Of a DNA stretch of 64,000 bases, positions 28,256-35,868 are shown piece by piece (the stretch's first letter is position 1; each line of letters begins with the position of its first letter). Position numbers and translations under genes: made by a program. The notes under the pieces are model-generated. The model was not told where the DNA came from. It did not search any database and saw only the letters and a list, made by a program, of their open reading frames with translations. The stretch is from Alkalihalobacillus sp. LMS6 (GTDB lineage: Bacteria; Bacillota; Bacilli; Bacillales; Bacillaceae_D), in NCBI RefSeq assembly GCF_024362765.1, contig NZ_CP093302.1, positions 3,822,008 through 3,886,007 of the forward strand. Direction: 5' to 3'.

Positions 28256-29584
28256 ATGGTAAGTATGATTGGATTGATTGTCTCTCTCGCCATGCTCATT
28301 ATCATGACACTGCGTGGAATTAACATCATTATAGCCGCAATTGCTTCATCTGTTGTGCTCGCTCTTACAGGCGGATTAAATCTCAATACAGCAATGAGCG
28401 GTTATTATATGGATGGGTTCACCAACTATTTTGCTTCTTGGTTTCTCATTTTTTTATTAGGGGCGATTTTCGGTAAAGTGATGCAAGATACGAAGGCGGC
28501 TGAGTCAATTGCAGACTGGGTGAGACGTAGACTCGGTGCAAAATGGGCACTGTTCGCTGTTATTACAGCCTGTGCGATTATGACGTACGGCGGCGTCAGT
28601 TTATTTGTGGTCGGCTTTACCGTGTATCCCATTGCAGTGTCTTTATTTCGCCTTGCTGATTACCCGCATCGATTTATACCAGTAGCCATTGTGTTTGGAG
28701 CGATCTCGTTCACCATGACTTCTCCCGGCTCACCTGAGATTCAAAACATTATCCCAACTGAATTTTTCGGTACGACACCATTAGCTGGTGGCTGGGTTGG
28801 TGCCGCAATGGGAATATTTATTATGGTCGTCGGTGGTTTGTGGATTCGATTCATGCTACAACGTGCTGTAAAAAATGGTGAACGCTTTGACATGCCAAAG
28901 GAAAGTCCTATGTTCCAAGCAGGGAAAGAATCATTAGAAGAATTAGCAGCAACAAAAGAAACGATTCTACCAAAACCTATTTTTGCTCTACTTCCACTCG
29001 TTCTCGTCATTGTCTCTCTTAACATTTTAGCGCTGTATATTGACGCCAAAACAGCGGTGTTAGTGGCGCTTGTTTTAGGTGTGTTTTCAACATGGTTACT
29101 CAATCTCTCATTCGTGAAGCAGGTTTGGGGTTCTCTCGGAATTGGTGCACAAAATTCCATTGTTGCCATTGCTAACACATGTGCCGTTGTCGGCTTTGGA
29201 ACAGTCGCTGCACAGGTACCTGCATTTGATGTCTTTTTGACTGCCCTTTCGGAAATGCCAGGACCGCCTCTGCTTAGCTTAGCGATTTTCGTAACCGTTA
29301 TCTGTGGCATTACAGGCTCTGCATCAGGAGGACTTGGGATTGCACTTCCACTGATTGCTCCAGATTATATGGAGCGAGGCGTTGACCCAGGAGCAATGCA
29401 CCGTGTTTCCGCTTTGGCGTCTGGTGGGTTAGACTCCCTTCCCCATAACGGCTTTGTCGTCACGACTGTTCGCGCCATCTGTGGGGAAACACACAAGCGC
29501 GCATATGGGCCAATTTTTCTTGTCTGTACCATCGTTCCAACGGTCGCTTTGGGGATTGCTGTGCTGCTTTATACCGTGCTGTAG
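28256..29584 (+). CDS. GntP-family organic-acid permease
   Basis: The 442-residue integral membrane protein has about 12 hydrophobic segments. It shows the GntP-type blocks A-C-A-I-M-T-Y-G-G-V-S-L-F-V-V (first half) and G-I-T-G-S-A-S-G-G-L-G-I-A-L-P-L with L-D-S-L-P-H-N-G (second half). It should import a small carboxylate with protons. It begins 13 nt after the Fe-ADH gene with its own GGAGG, so both are expressed from the sigma-54 promoter. The nearest named relative I recall is YxjC, a putative 3-hydroxybutyrate permease; substrate assignment is inference. Confidence 0.85.
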   Translation: MVSMIGLIVSLAMLIIMTLRGINIIIAAIASSVVLALTGGLNLNTAMSGYYMDGFTNYFASWFLIFLLGAIFGKVMQDTKAAESIADWVRRRLGAKWALFAVITACAIMTYGGVSLFVVGFTVYPIAVSLFRLADYPHRFIPVAIVFGAISFTMTSPGSPEIQNIIPTEFFGTTPLAGGWVGAAMGIFIMVVGGLWIRFMLQRAVKNGERFDMPKESPMFQAGKESLEELAATKETILPKPIFALLPLVLVIVSLNILALYIDAKTAVLVALVLGVFSTWLLNLSFVKQVWGSLGIGAQNSIVAIANTCAVVGFGTVAAQVPAFDVFLTALSEMPGPPLLSLAIFVTVICGITGSASGGLGIALPLIAPDYMERGVDPGAMHRVSALASGGLDSLPHNGFVVTTVRAICGETHKRAYGPIFLVCTIVPTVALGIAVLLYTVL

Positions 29585-29601
29585 TATTTTGCAAACATTA
29601 A

Positions 29602-29641
29602 AAAGACTTTTTGAGTGATGACGATCACTCAAAAAGTCTTT
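29602..29641. terminator. Strong bidirectional terminator, 18-bp perfect stem
   Basis: Perfect 18-bp arms (29602-29619 and 29624-29641) with a GACG loop lie between the convergent permease and CHRD genes, with T/A runs on both sides. Confidence 0.9.
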
Positions 29642-29655
29642 ATTTCGATTACATC

Positions 29656-30255
29656 TTATTTAAAGAGAAATCCTGTAACACTCGCCCATAATGATGTAAA
29701 CCAGTTGCCTGATTGTGCACCACCCATACCTGTTTGAGGCATATCAGTTGGCATGTTCGCTTCTTCCATTGCAGCATCCTGTGCATTTTTATCAAGCTGT
29801 CCACGAATCTCACCATCTGGATATTCTTCCGTATGAAGGTTTGCATAGACATCACCAGCTACAAGAGCCATTGAAAACTCTTCCCACGATAAATCTCCAA
29901 CAAGATCATCCGCAGTTAACGTTCCTGATGCCACCTCACCGTTATAATCCATTGGCTCATCATTATGGAATAAGAACAATTCTACCGGACCATCTTCTCC
30001 TGCAGGACCACTATGCAAGTGACCTGCTGTTGCATCCTCTAGATGTTCAGCATGAATCCAATACTCAAGTGTATCTCCATCTTCACTTACTTCAAAGTGC
30101 GCTTTTCCCATTGCATCGCTTTCAACATCCATGACTTCATTATCTGGACTAAGCTCAACTAAAAACTCACGACCCTCGTGATCGGCAGATGCCGTACCTG
30201 CAAAAGTTGTGACAGCCAATACTGCCGCTAATGGAAACATCATTGCTTTTTTCAT
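29656..30255 (-). CDS. CHRD-domain exported protein with possible sortase-like C-terminus
   Basis: The 199-residue product has a signal peptide (M-K-K-A-M-M-F-P ... A-S-A), a CHRD domain (about 28-155; signature G-H-L-H-S-G-P-A-G and the late Y-A-N-L-H-T-E-E-Y-P-D-G-E-I-R-G-Q), then a Met/Pro-rich linker. CHRD domains occur in chordin and in many bacterial surface proteins of unknown role. The C-terminus has M-P-Q-T-G, a short spacer, an aromatic-hydrophobic stretch of about 14 residues and a final K. This recalls an LPxTG signal with L replaced by M, but the hydrophobic part is short. AAGGGAG precedes ATG 30255. Confidence 0.8.
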   Translation of the reverse strand: MKKAMMFPLAAVLAVTTFAGTASADHEGREFLVELSPDNEVMDVESDAMGKAHFEVSEDGDTLEYWIHAEHLEDATAGHLHSGPAGEDGPVELFLFHNDEPMDYNGEVASGTLTADDLVGDLSWEEFSMALVAGDVYANLHTEEYPDGEIRGQLDKNAQDAAMEEANMPTDMPQTGMGGAQSGNWFTSLWASVTGFLFK

Positions 30256-30477
30256 AGAAAAATCGCTCCCTTATGATTAATGAAATCACACTTAGCTGTT
30301 TTCATGCCTCCTTTATCGAAAAATCTCAACGCTTATACCTAGCTAATATGTAACCTCTTACAAAGAGAACGAATACTTTGTCAAAATGGATCACCTTTTT
30401 GTGGAAGAATGTGTTTTAATGTACAGTGATGAGAAACTAGTGCTCTTTAAATAAGAGTTCATTATCAATACGTTTAT

Positions 30478-30927
30478 CTAGTATCCACGTATTGAATCCT
30501 TGATGTTCCTTGGATAACGCTCTCCTTTAATCCAATTCAACTCTAACTCAGTTAAATCGAACCATTCTCCTTTGCATCTTTTAGAATCAAAATGTTTGTG
30601 GAACAAATTTTCGGTTTTAAATGCGTTTTCACTCTTGACCGTGTGAACAATTTCATGAAGATGTGCAGATCCTGTACTGAGTTCTTTTCTTCGTAGCTCA
30701 GGATTATCAGATTTTCCAATTTTGACCCGCTGCATCCCCGATTCCCTGATAAAATAAACATAGCTCGTATGTGTACCTTTTGATTCGTAGCGTGTTCGTA
30801 AAGGAGCTAAATCATGCCATTCAGACATTTGTAGTTGAGTAATTCTCCTTTTAGCAAGCATACGAACTGCCTTATATATGAAAAGAATACTAAGCGCAAC
30901 AATGAACAAAGTAAGCACATTCATCAT
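30478..30927 (-). CDS. Membrane-anchored GIY-YIG (T5orf172/MUG113-type) nuclease-domain protein
   Basis: The 149-residue protein has an N-terminal hydrophobic helix (about 4-22) followed by basic residues, then a GIY-YIG-like domain of the T5orf172/MUG113 subgroup: T-S-Y-V-Y-F-I-R-E, V-K-I-G-K-S-D-N-P-E-L-R-R-K-E-L-S-T-G, E-N-L-F-H-K-H-F and G-E-W-F-D-L. In this fold the Y/Y, R and E residues would be catalytic; R and E candidates are present. Phage and mobile-element proteins often carry it. It starts within the stop of the preceding gene (4-nt overlap), implying coupling. A membrane-tethered nuclease domain is unusual. Confidence 0.7.
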   Translation of the reverse strand: MMNVLTLFIVALSILFIYKAVRMLAKRRITQLQMSEWHDLAPLRTRYESKGTHTSYVYFIRESGMQRVKIGKSDNPELRRKELSTGSAHLHEIVHTVKSENAFKTENLFHKHFDSKRCKGEWFDLTELELNWIKGERYPRNIKDSIRGY

Positions 30928-31742
30928 TTATCGCCTCTAAAAAGAAGATCAGGTGAATAAATTGTATGTATTGGCTCAAAACCAGTTCTCACTTTGAATT
31001 TAACCATGTGGCGTTGCTTCTCTAATGTATTTTTTGCACACCTTAACTGCCTATGATGCTTTCTTTCCACAACAGAAGACAGAATTGGCAGATGATCATC
31101 ATAGGAACCTATTACAGCATTAATAAACACTCGTTTACACGGTAGCACTGCAAACAAATCGTTTACGATTTTGTTTACACAACTGTATACATAGTCTTGA
31201 TATAAATCATTGCGTTTTGTTTTGCCCATATCATGATAGCGAATGGTACCCCGTTTTGTTACTTTCTCGATCCTAGCTGGTATAACGGAGTCTATTGAAT
31301 GAATAAAAACATCACATTCTACTGTATGCCTATCATATACGTATAAGCTATATGCCTTGGCAAGATTAAGGTTCTGGTGAAACGAAGCATACTTTTTAAC
31401 TGCCTCTCTCCAAGATTGCTGGTGACCTTCCATTATTTGTTTAGTAAATGGTAATTCCTTTTCCCACCTTTGATATAAGGATTGATCAAGTTTGCTTGTC
31501 CGTTTTCTCTTTATCTGATAATAACGTTTAAAAATAAGGCTGATCCCTACTATTTTTGAATAAAACCTTAATTGAAATTGCTCTTCTTTCTCAATCCATT
31601 TCTGTTCATTTGGTCCAATAGCATTCTTTGGAAATGGCTCCGTTAATTTATCTTTCCATTCCATAATAGAACACTCATTAAAATGGAAAGCCTTTAACTC
31701 ATCCAACATCGCTTGTTGTCTATACGTAATTTTATATGACAT
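30924..31742 (-). CDS. Hypothetical protein coupled to the GIY-YIG gene
   Basis: The 272-residue, basic, predicted soluble protein has an N-terminal helical, Trp/Lys-rich half (about 1-125) and a C-terminal half with mixed strands (Y-S-L-Y-V-Y-D-R-H, V-E-C-D-V-F-I-H-S-I-D and F-I-N-A-V-I-G-S-Y-D-D-H). The D-x-F ... E-K spacing in the second half could be a degenerate nuclease core, but I cannot place it in a family. Its stop overlaps the ATG of the membrane-tethered GIY-YIG gene. The composition is more AT-rich than the flanking core genes, and it lies in the variable stretch next to the rlmH insertion site, suggesting recent acquisition. Confidence 0.6.
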   Translation of the reverse strand: MSYKITYRQQAMLDELKAFHFNECSIMEWKDKLTEPFPKNAIGPNEQKWIEKEEQFQLRFYSKIVGISLIFKRYYQIKRKRTSKLDQSLYQRWEKELPFTKQIMEGHQQSWREAVKKYASFHQNLNLAKAYSLYVYDRHTVECDVFIHSIDSVIPARIEKVTKRGTIRYHDMGKTKRNDLYQDYVYSCVNKIVNDLFAVLPCKRVFINAVIGSYDDHLPILSSVVERKHHRQLRCAKNTLEKQRHMVKFKVRTGFEPIHTIYSPDLLFRGDK

Positions 31743-31867
31743 AATTTTTCACCCATCTTATTATGGGCAGCACCGGTTTATTATATGTAAGTTATGGAAC
31801 TTTTCCCTAGATTTTTTACCCACACAGAAAGAAAAGGAGCGCCACTAGACCCTCCTTCCTGCTACAT

Positions 31868-31892
31868 TCACTCACTTATGATAAGGTTCACG
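31868..31892 (-). repeat. Duplicate of the rlmH 3' end (SCC-like att site)
   Basis: On the minus strand this reads GAACCTTATCATAAGTGA followed by GTGA and encodes E-P-Y-H-K-stop, the same peptide as the rlmH C-terminus, through different synonymous codons. The 13-bp core TCACTCACTTATG (plus strand, 31868-31880) is identical to 33593-33605, with 7 of the next 11 bases also matching. It closely resembles the SCC attachment consensus at the rlmH (orfX) end. An 8-bp inverted repeat CTCACTTA / TAAGTGAG (31871-31878, 31903-31910) overlaps it. Confidence 0.7.
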
Positions 31893-31960
31893 GTAACAAT
31901 GCTAAGTGAGGGTATTCCATCCTTTCATAATTATCTAAGAAAGTTGTAGAGAATATCATG

Positions 31961-33220
31961 TCATACTTGCGCATTCTCCTTATTATCTATAATTTTTCCT
32001 TTATTCTTCGTAATCAGCTCAAGCAATGAATAAGCACTAACAAGAATAATGACACTAGCAAAAATAATGAGAGATAATTTCAATGAAAGATAGCTGATTA
32101 AAAAGCCAGTTATTAACGATCCAAGAGACATACCACCTACTGTAATAACATCTACTGTCGAAAAGACGCGACCACTCTGTTCACTGGGCGTTATCCGTTG
32201 TAAATAGGTCCACATTGGTCCATCGCCAATATTCGCAAAAATTCCTAAGAGTGAAACAAATAAAAAAGAAATGATCATATATTCGTGAAAACCTGATAAT
32301 GCTAGAGTTAGCGGCAAACCAATAACACCTATACTTATCGCAACGTTTAAAGACTTACTTCCAATCATAGCTCCTATGAGTGCTCCAATGATTGAGCCAA
32401 CACCAATTGCCGTTAATAAATATCCTATTCCTTGATCACCTAAACCAATTAATTGCGATAACATTGGGATAAAAACAAACGTAGACCCAACAATCACATG
32501 GTTCAAAAACATTAAGATTGTTAAACTTCTCATATCCCTCTTTTTAAAGATGGCTCTCACACCAACAATCCACTCTTTATAAGTGGATTTAATTGTTAAA
32601 GATTCATTTTGTTTTATAAGGGTGTTACTCCCAATGTTTTTCGGTAAAAAAGATAATAGACAAAAGCTTAAAATATACGCGATCGTATTAAATAAGAAAT
32701 TCCAAGCTAACACGCCCGTGCCCACTAAAAAGCCACCAATAATAGGTGCTACCATCAATGAAAAAGTCCCAATTGTATTTAATAAAGAGTTTAAAGCTAA
32801 TCGATCTTCTTTATCAACTAAATTAGGTACTAATGAAAGTTTACAAATCCTATCTAAAGTTGCTGCTAAAACTAATAAGGTACCTATTATTAAATAGGTA
32901 AGTAAAGATTGGTTTTCTGCAGAGGTCAATATTAAAAGGACGGCCATTAAAAAGGCACTTGAGAGATTTGATAGTAACACTAACTTCTTCTTTGAATATT
33001 TATCAGCCAAAAAGCCTGCAACAGGTGCAAACAACATCCCTGATGTCTGTCGAATGACTGACAATAAACCTATGGCGATCGGACCGAACTGATTAAATAA
33101 AAAAGCCGACATCGCTACAAAATAAATCCAATCTCCTAAACTAGTTAAAAAACCAGAAATCAAAAAAGGTCTTGCACCTTTTGATTCCAATGCCTTTTTC
33201 AAACTTAGAAATAAAGTCAA
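31961..33220 (-). CDS. MFS-family efflux transporter, sole cargo of the rlmH-associated segment
   Basis: The protein of about 419 residues has 12 predicted membrane helices and the MFS motif-A-like loop G-F-L-A-D-K-Y-S-K-K between helices 2 and 3, in the MFS_3-type exporter group that includes macrolide and other drug efflux proteins. The substrate is unknown. The frame is open to ATG 33277, but the GGGGGAG found at a correct distance precedes a TTG at 33220. The gene is notably AT-rich with Leu as TTA and Lys as AAA, unlike the flanking core genes. It is the only gene between the two rlmH-end repeats. Confidence 0.8.
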   Translation of the reverse strand: MTLFLSLKKALESKGARPFLISGFLTSLGDWIYFVAMSAFLFNQFGPIAIGLLSVIRQTSGMLFAPVAGFLADKYSKKKLVLLSNLSSAFLMAVLLILTSAENQSLLTYLIIGTLLVLAATLDRICKLSLVPNLVDKEDRLALNSLLNTIGTFSLMVAPIIGGFLVGTGVLAWNFLFNTIAYILSFCLLSFLPKNIGSNTLIKQNESLTIKSTYKEWIVGVRAIFKKRDMRSLTILMFLNHVIVGSTFVFIPMLSQLIGLGDQGIGYLLTAIGVGSIIGALIGAMIGSKSLNVAISIGVIGLPLTLALSGFHEYMIISFLFVSLLGIFANIGDGPMWTYLQRITPSEQSGRVFSTVDVITVGGMSLGSLITGFLISYLSLKLSLIIFASVIILVSAYSLLELITKNKGKIIDNKENAQV

Positions 33221-33277
33221 TGATAACTCCCCCATTATTTTCTTTTTTCTAAGATATCCTCTTTTTACATCATTCAT

Positions 33278-33515
33278 GGAGCTTGTTTCAATCTTGATTT
33301 TTCTTTTTTGAGGAATTATTAAATATAAAATTTAAAAATTAATTTTAATCAGAAATATTAAACACCTCTTTTTTCTTGATTTATAATCTTAATTGAACTA
33401 ACATAAAACGGATTTATATTGTGTAGTCTATCACACCAGTCACTTCGATAATAAAATAAATTAATGCTGTTATAAGTATTAATGAGACTAAATCTGTATT
33501 ATATTTTGCAACGAT
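33278..33515. other. AT-rich non-coding stretch upstream of the MFS gene
   Basis: Highly AT-rich sequence without an open frame of note; probably the MFS promoter region. It lies inside the presumed inserted segment. Confidence 0.4.
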
Positions 33516-33552
33516 AAAGACCATAGGTGAATTTTTTCACTCTATAGTCTTT
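33516..33552 (-). terminator. Hairpin downstream of rlmH
   Basis: Imperfect stem of about 15 bp (AAAGAC-c-ATAG-GTGAA with TTCAC-t-CTAT-a-GTCTTT, 4-nt loop) 45-80 nt past the rlmH stop. The T-tract is weak. It could be the rlmH terminator or an inverted repeat at the end of the inserted segment. Confidence 0.45.
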
Positions 33553-33592
33553 GATTTTATCTTCTACTCTCAATTATCATTCCACAAAAACC

Positions 33593-33617
33593 TCACTCAC
33601 TTATGGTACGGCTCGCC
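33593..33617 (-). repeat. rlmH 3'-end att copy
   Basis: The last codons of rlmH (E-P-Y-H-K-stop) plus GTGA. The 13-bp core is identical to 31868-31880, in direct orientation 1.7 kb away. This is where SCC elements integrate in staphylococci. Confidence 0.65.
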
Positions 33618-34076
33618 TCTATTAATTCGAAAACTTCGATATACCTGCTCCAATAAAACAAGCTTCATTAACTGATGAGGAAATGTCATTTTAGAAAAAG
33701 AGAGCAGTTCATCTGCACGAGCATAAACATCATCAGAAAGTCCGAGTGACCCTCCTATCACAAAAGCGATTTTGCTTTTTCCGTACGTACCTAGCTGTTC
33801 AATCGATTTTGATAGCTGCTCACTCGTTTTCATTTTTCCTTCGATTGCTAGCGCAATAACATAGGTATCTGCACTTATCTTTGCCAGGATTCGCTCGCCT
33901 TCTTTGTTCTTTACGATGTTCATGTCTTCTTCGCTCAAATTTTCAGGTGCTTTTTCGTCTGCCACTTCAATCTCTTGAATCTTCGCATAGGCGCCTAGTC
34001 GCTTCTTATATTCATCTATTCCTGCTCGTAAGTATTTTTCTTTTAGTTTCCCTACAGTAATAATACTAATGTTCAC
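33597..34076 (-). CDS. rlmH: 23S rRNA pseudouridine-1915 N3-methyltransferase RlmH
   Basis: The 159-residue SPOUT-class methyltransferase modifies pseudouridine 1915 in helix 69 of 23S rRNA. The C-terminal SAM-knot motifs are intact: [10 protein letters not shown] and [23 protein letters not shown], with the end R-G-E-P-Y-H-K. The start is a GTG at 34076 with AAGGA about 12 nt upstream. In staphylococci this gene (orfX) is the SCCmec target; here too a copy of its 3' end lies 1.7 kb downstream. In B. subtilis it is yydA. Confidence 0.96.
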   Translation of the reverse strand: MNISIITVGKLKEKYLRAGIDEYKKRLGAYAKIQEIEVADEKAPENLSEEDMNIVKNKEGERILAKISADTYVIALAIEGKMKTSEQLSKSIEQLGTYGKSKIAFVIGGSLGLSDDVYARADELLSFSKMTFPHQLMKLVLLEQVYRSFRINRGEPYHK

Positions 34077-34145
34077 TTGTGAATAACGTCCTTCCGCTTT
34101 CGGTTTATCCGCATGTGTATAACTGTTTTTGCAACAAGAATCACC

Positions 34146-34167
34146 TTATCCACATAAGTTATCCACA
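34146..34167. other. Pair of perfect DnaA boxes
   Basis: TTATCCACA at 34146-34154 and again at 34159-34167, both on the plus strand, between rlmH and the CxxH/CxxC gene. A third perfect box is at 34381-34389. I recall a DnaA-box cluster at yydA (rlmH) in B. subtilis. Confidence 0.7.
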
Positions 34168-34189
34168 TATCAACAGTGTGAGTATCTGA

Positions 34190-34339
34190 TTATTTCGTAA
34201 CTGTGTATGTTGCTTGTTGCTCACAGAATTGGCAAGTGACTACCTCTTTTGCTTTTTCAACGATTGGAGCGGCTTCCCATTCATCCACAGCCACGTCTAA
34301 CGCTAATTCTATATGTTCTTCACACGCTGCTATCATCAT
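34190..34339 (-). CDS. CxxH/CxxC small zinc-ribbon-like protein
   Basis: An intact 49-codon frame encodes M-M-I-A-A-C-E-E-H-I-E-L-A-L-D then, after a short acidic helix, V-T-C-Q-F-C-E-Q-Q-A. The CxxH (C6, H9) and CxxC (C36, C39) pairs form a likely zinc site, the signature of the Bacillus CxxH/CxxC family found beside rlmH. Its function is unknown. AAGGA is 5 nt upstream of ATG 34339 and 8 nt upstream of the adjacent ATG 34336, so either may start. The gene is flanked on both sides by perfect DnaA boxes. Confidence 0.85.
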   Translation of the reverse strand: MMIAACEEHIELALDVAVDEWEAAPIVEKAKEVVTCQFCEQQATYTVTK

Positions 34340-34380
34340 GCACGTCCTTCCATTTCTCATTTTCCAAGTATACCATTATG

Positions 34381-34389
34381 TTATCCACA
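34381..34389. other. Perfect DnaA box
   Basis: TTATCCACA upstream of the CxxH/CxxC gene, third of three in 245 nt. Confidence 0.6.
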
Positions 34390-34407
34390 GACCAAAGGCT
34401 TCTCACA

Positions 34408-34443
34408 AAAAAAAAAGAACCTCTTTCTTGTTGAAAGAGATCC
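34408..34443 (-). terminator. Terminator of htrC
   Basis: Stem built on TCTCTTTC / GAAAGAGG with an ACAA-type loop, followed by ten Ts on the minus strand, just past the htrC stop. Confidence 0.8.
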
Positions 34444-34452
34444 TTTCGATAC

Positions 34453-35676
34453 TTAAAGGTCTGGTTGTTCGTTTAATGTTACATCTACCGTTTCTTCCGC
34501 TCCACCTCGATACAGCGTAACAGAAATTGTATCGCCAATTGAATTTTCACGGTACAGCATATGTCTTAAATCTTGCGCATTTGTAATGTCTTCACCATCG
34601 ATGCCTACGATGACATCTTGCTCTTGAATGCCTGCATTTGCAGCTGGGCTTCCTCCAGCAACGTTCACTACGAGAATCCCTTCTGTTACATCTTCAGGTA
34701 GTCCGAGCGATTCTTGTAAGGCGGCTGTTGGTAGCTCATTCAAATTACGTAAGGTAATGCCTAGTGATGGTCTACGAACTTCTCCTGTTGTTTCTAGTTC
34801 TTCAATTACAGGCTGAACAATTGCCGCTGGAATCGCAAAACCTAACCCCTCTGCAATTCCAGAGATCTTCATTGAGTTAATGCCAATGACTTCACCATTT
34901 ATATTAATTAATGCGCCACCGCTGTTACCAGGGTTAATGGCTGCATCTGTTTGCAATACTTCTGCGTTCCAATCTGCTTGACCGTTTCCAGTTGTATCAA
35001 TTGGAATGCTTCTTTCTGTTGCACTTATAATTCCTTGTGTCACGCTACCAGCAAATTCAAGTCCTAATGGATTTCCAATTGCAATGGCAGGCTCTCCCAC
35101 ACTAAGTGAATCAGAATCTCCGAATGATGCAACGGTATCGACATGCTCCGAGCTTATGCGTAGTACGGCTAAATCCGTTAGTTCATCTTCTCCAACCACT
35201 TCAGCTTCCACTCTAGTACCATCTGTTAACGCTACTTCAACTTCTGATGCACCGTCAATCACGTGTTGGTTCGTTACGATGTGAGCTGAGTCACCCTCAG
35301 ATTTATAAATAACACCAGAGCCTGTTCCACTCTCGCTTGCATCGCCCTCACCAAACAAATCGGTTTGCTGCAAGTTAATCACGCCCACTACGGCGTCAGA
35401 AACTTCATTAACAATATCTGTTGTGGCCGAATTAACATCTAAATTAATGACGTTAGAATCCGCTTGCTCTGTTTGCGGTTCAGCAGCTGTTGTTTCTCCT
35501 GGTTCTTCCACACGATCATCAAATAAAGCTAGATTAGACAATAACGGAGATGCAACTAATACAAGTACTGCACCAATAATTGCTCCACCAAAAGCAGAAA
35601 AACCAGCGACTTTTCCATTACTCGCTCCTTGCTTAGGTTCTTTATAACGAGAATCATTTCCATCGTAATAGCCCAT
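34453..35676 (-). CDS. htrC: HtrA-like membrane serine protease with PDZ domain
   Basis: The protein of about 407 residues has a basic N-terminus, one membrane helix (about residues 27-50), an acidic linker, a trypsin-like protease domain and a C-terminal PDZ domain. The catalytic triad is visible: H in T-N-Q-H-V-I-D, D in D-E-L-T-D-L-A-V-L, and S in N-P-G-N-S-G-G-A-L. It acts outside the membrane on misfolded or wall-associated proteins. Position next to the wal genes matches B. subtilis yyxA/htrC. ATG 35676 is 8 nt after GGAAGGGG; the frame extends to 35706 without a ribosome site. Confidence 0.92.
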   Translation of the reverse strand: MGYYDGNDSRYKEPKQGASNGKVAGFSAFGGAIIGAVLVLVASPLLSNLALFDDRVEEPGETTAAEPQTEQADSNVINLDVNSATTDIVNEVSDAVVGVINLQQTDLFGEGDASESGTGSGVIYKSEGDSAHIVTNQHVIDGASEVEVALTDGTRVEAEVVGEDELTDLAVLRISSEHVDTVASFGDSDSLSVGEPAIAIGNPLGLEFAGSVTQGIISATERSIPIDTTGNGQADWNAEVLQTDAAINPGNSGGALININGEVIGINSMKISGIAEGLGFAIPAAIVQPVIEELETTGEVRRPSLGITLRNLNELPTAALQESLGLPEDVTEGILVVNVAGGSPAANAGIQEQDVIVGIDGEDITNAQDLRHMLYRENSIGDTISVTLYRGGAEETVDVTLNEQPDL

Positions 35677-35714
35677 TACCTTAACCCCTTCCATGTCTCT
35701 ACTCATTTTCCTAC

Positions 35715-35720
35715 ATTATA
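35715..35720 (-). promoter_or_regulatory. -10 element for htrC
   Basis: TATAAT on the minus strand about 35 nt upstream of the chosen start; the -35 (TAGAAC, 16-nt spacing) is poor, so control by another factor is possible. htrC therefore looks separately transcribed from the wal operon. Confidence 0.4.
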
Positions 35721-35868
35721 CCCATTTAGATTCATTGTTCTAGGTTAAAGCAATGATTTAAATGATTTTTGTAGTTCTTTAAACAATTATTTAGAAAGAG
35801 AGACCAATCATGAGAAAAAAACAAATTTTAAAGGTCTACTACCTATTTATTTACGTTTTTCTCAGCTT

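Noticed and set aside
28741..29310. 189-residue minus-strand frame inside the GntP permease
   Set aside because: Antisense shadow rich in Thr/Pro/Ser; the plus-strand frame has clear permease motifs and a ribosome site.
30266..30284. Possible third rlmH-type att copy (ATCATAAGGGAG on the minus strand)
   Set aside because: The match is short and coincides with the Shine-Dalgarno of the CHRD gene, so chance is more likely; it would matter if an empty-site relative showed a junction here.
34203..34520. Plus-strand frames across the CxxH/CxxC gene
   Set aside because: Shadows of the minus-strand gene, whose CxxH/CxxC pattern is clear.
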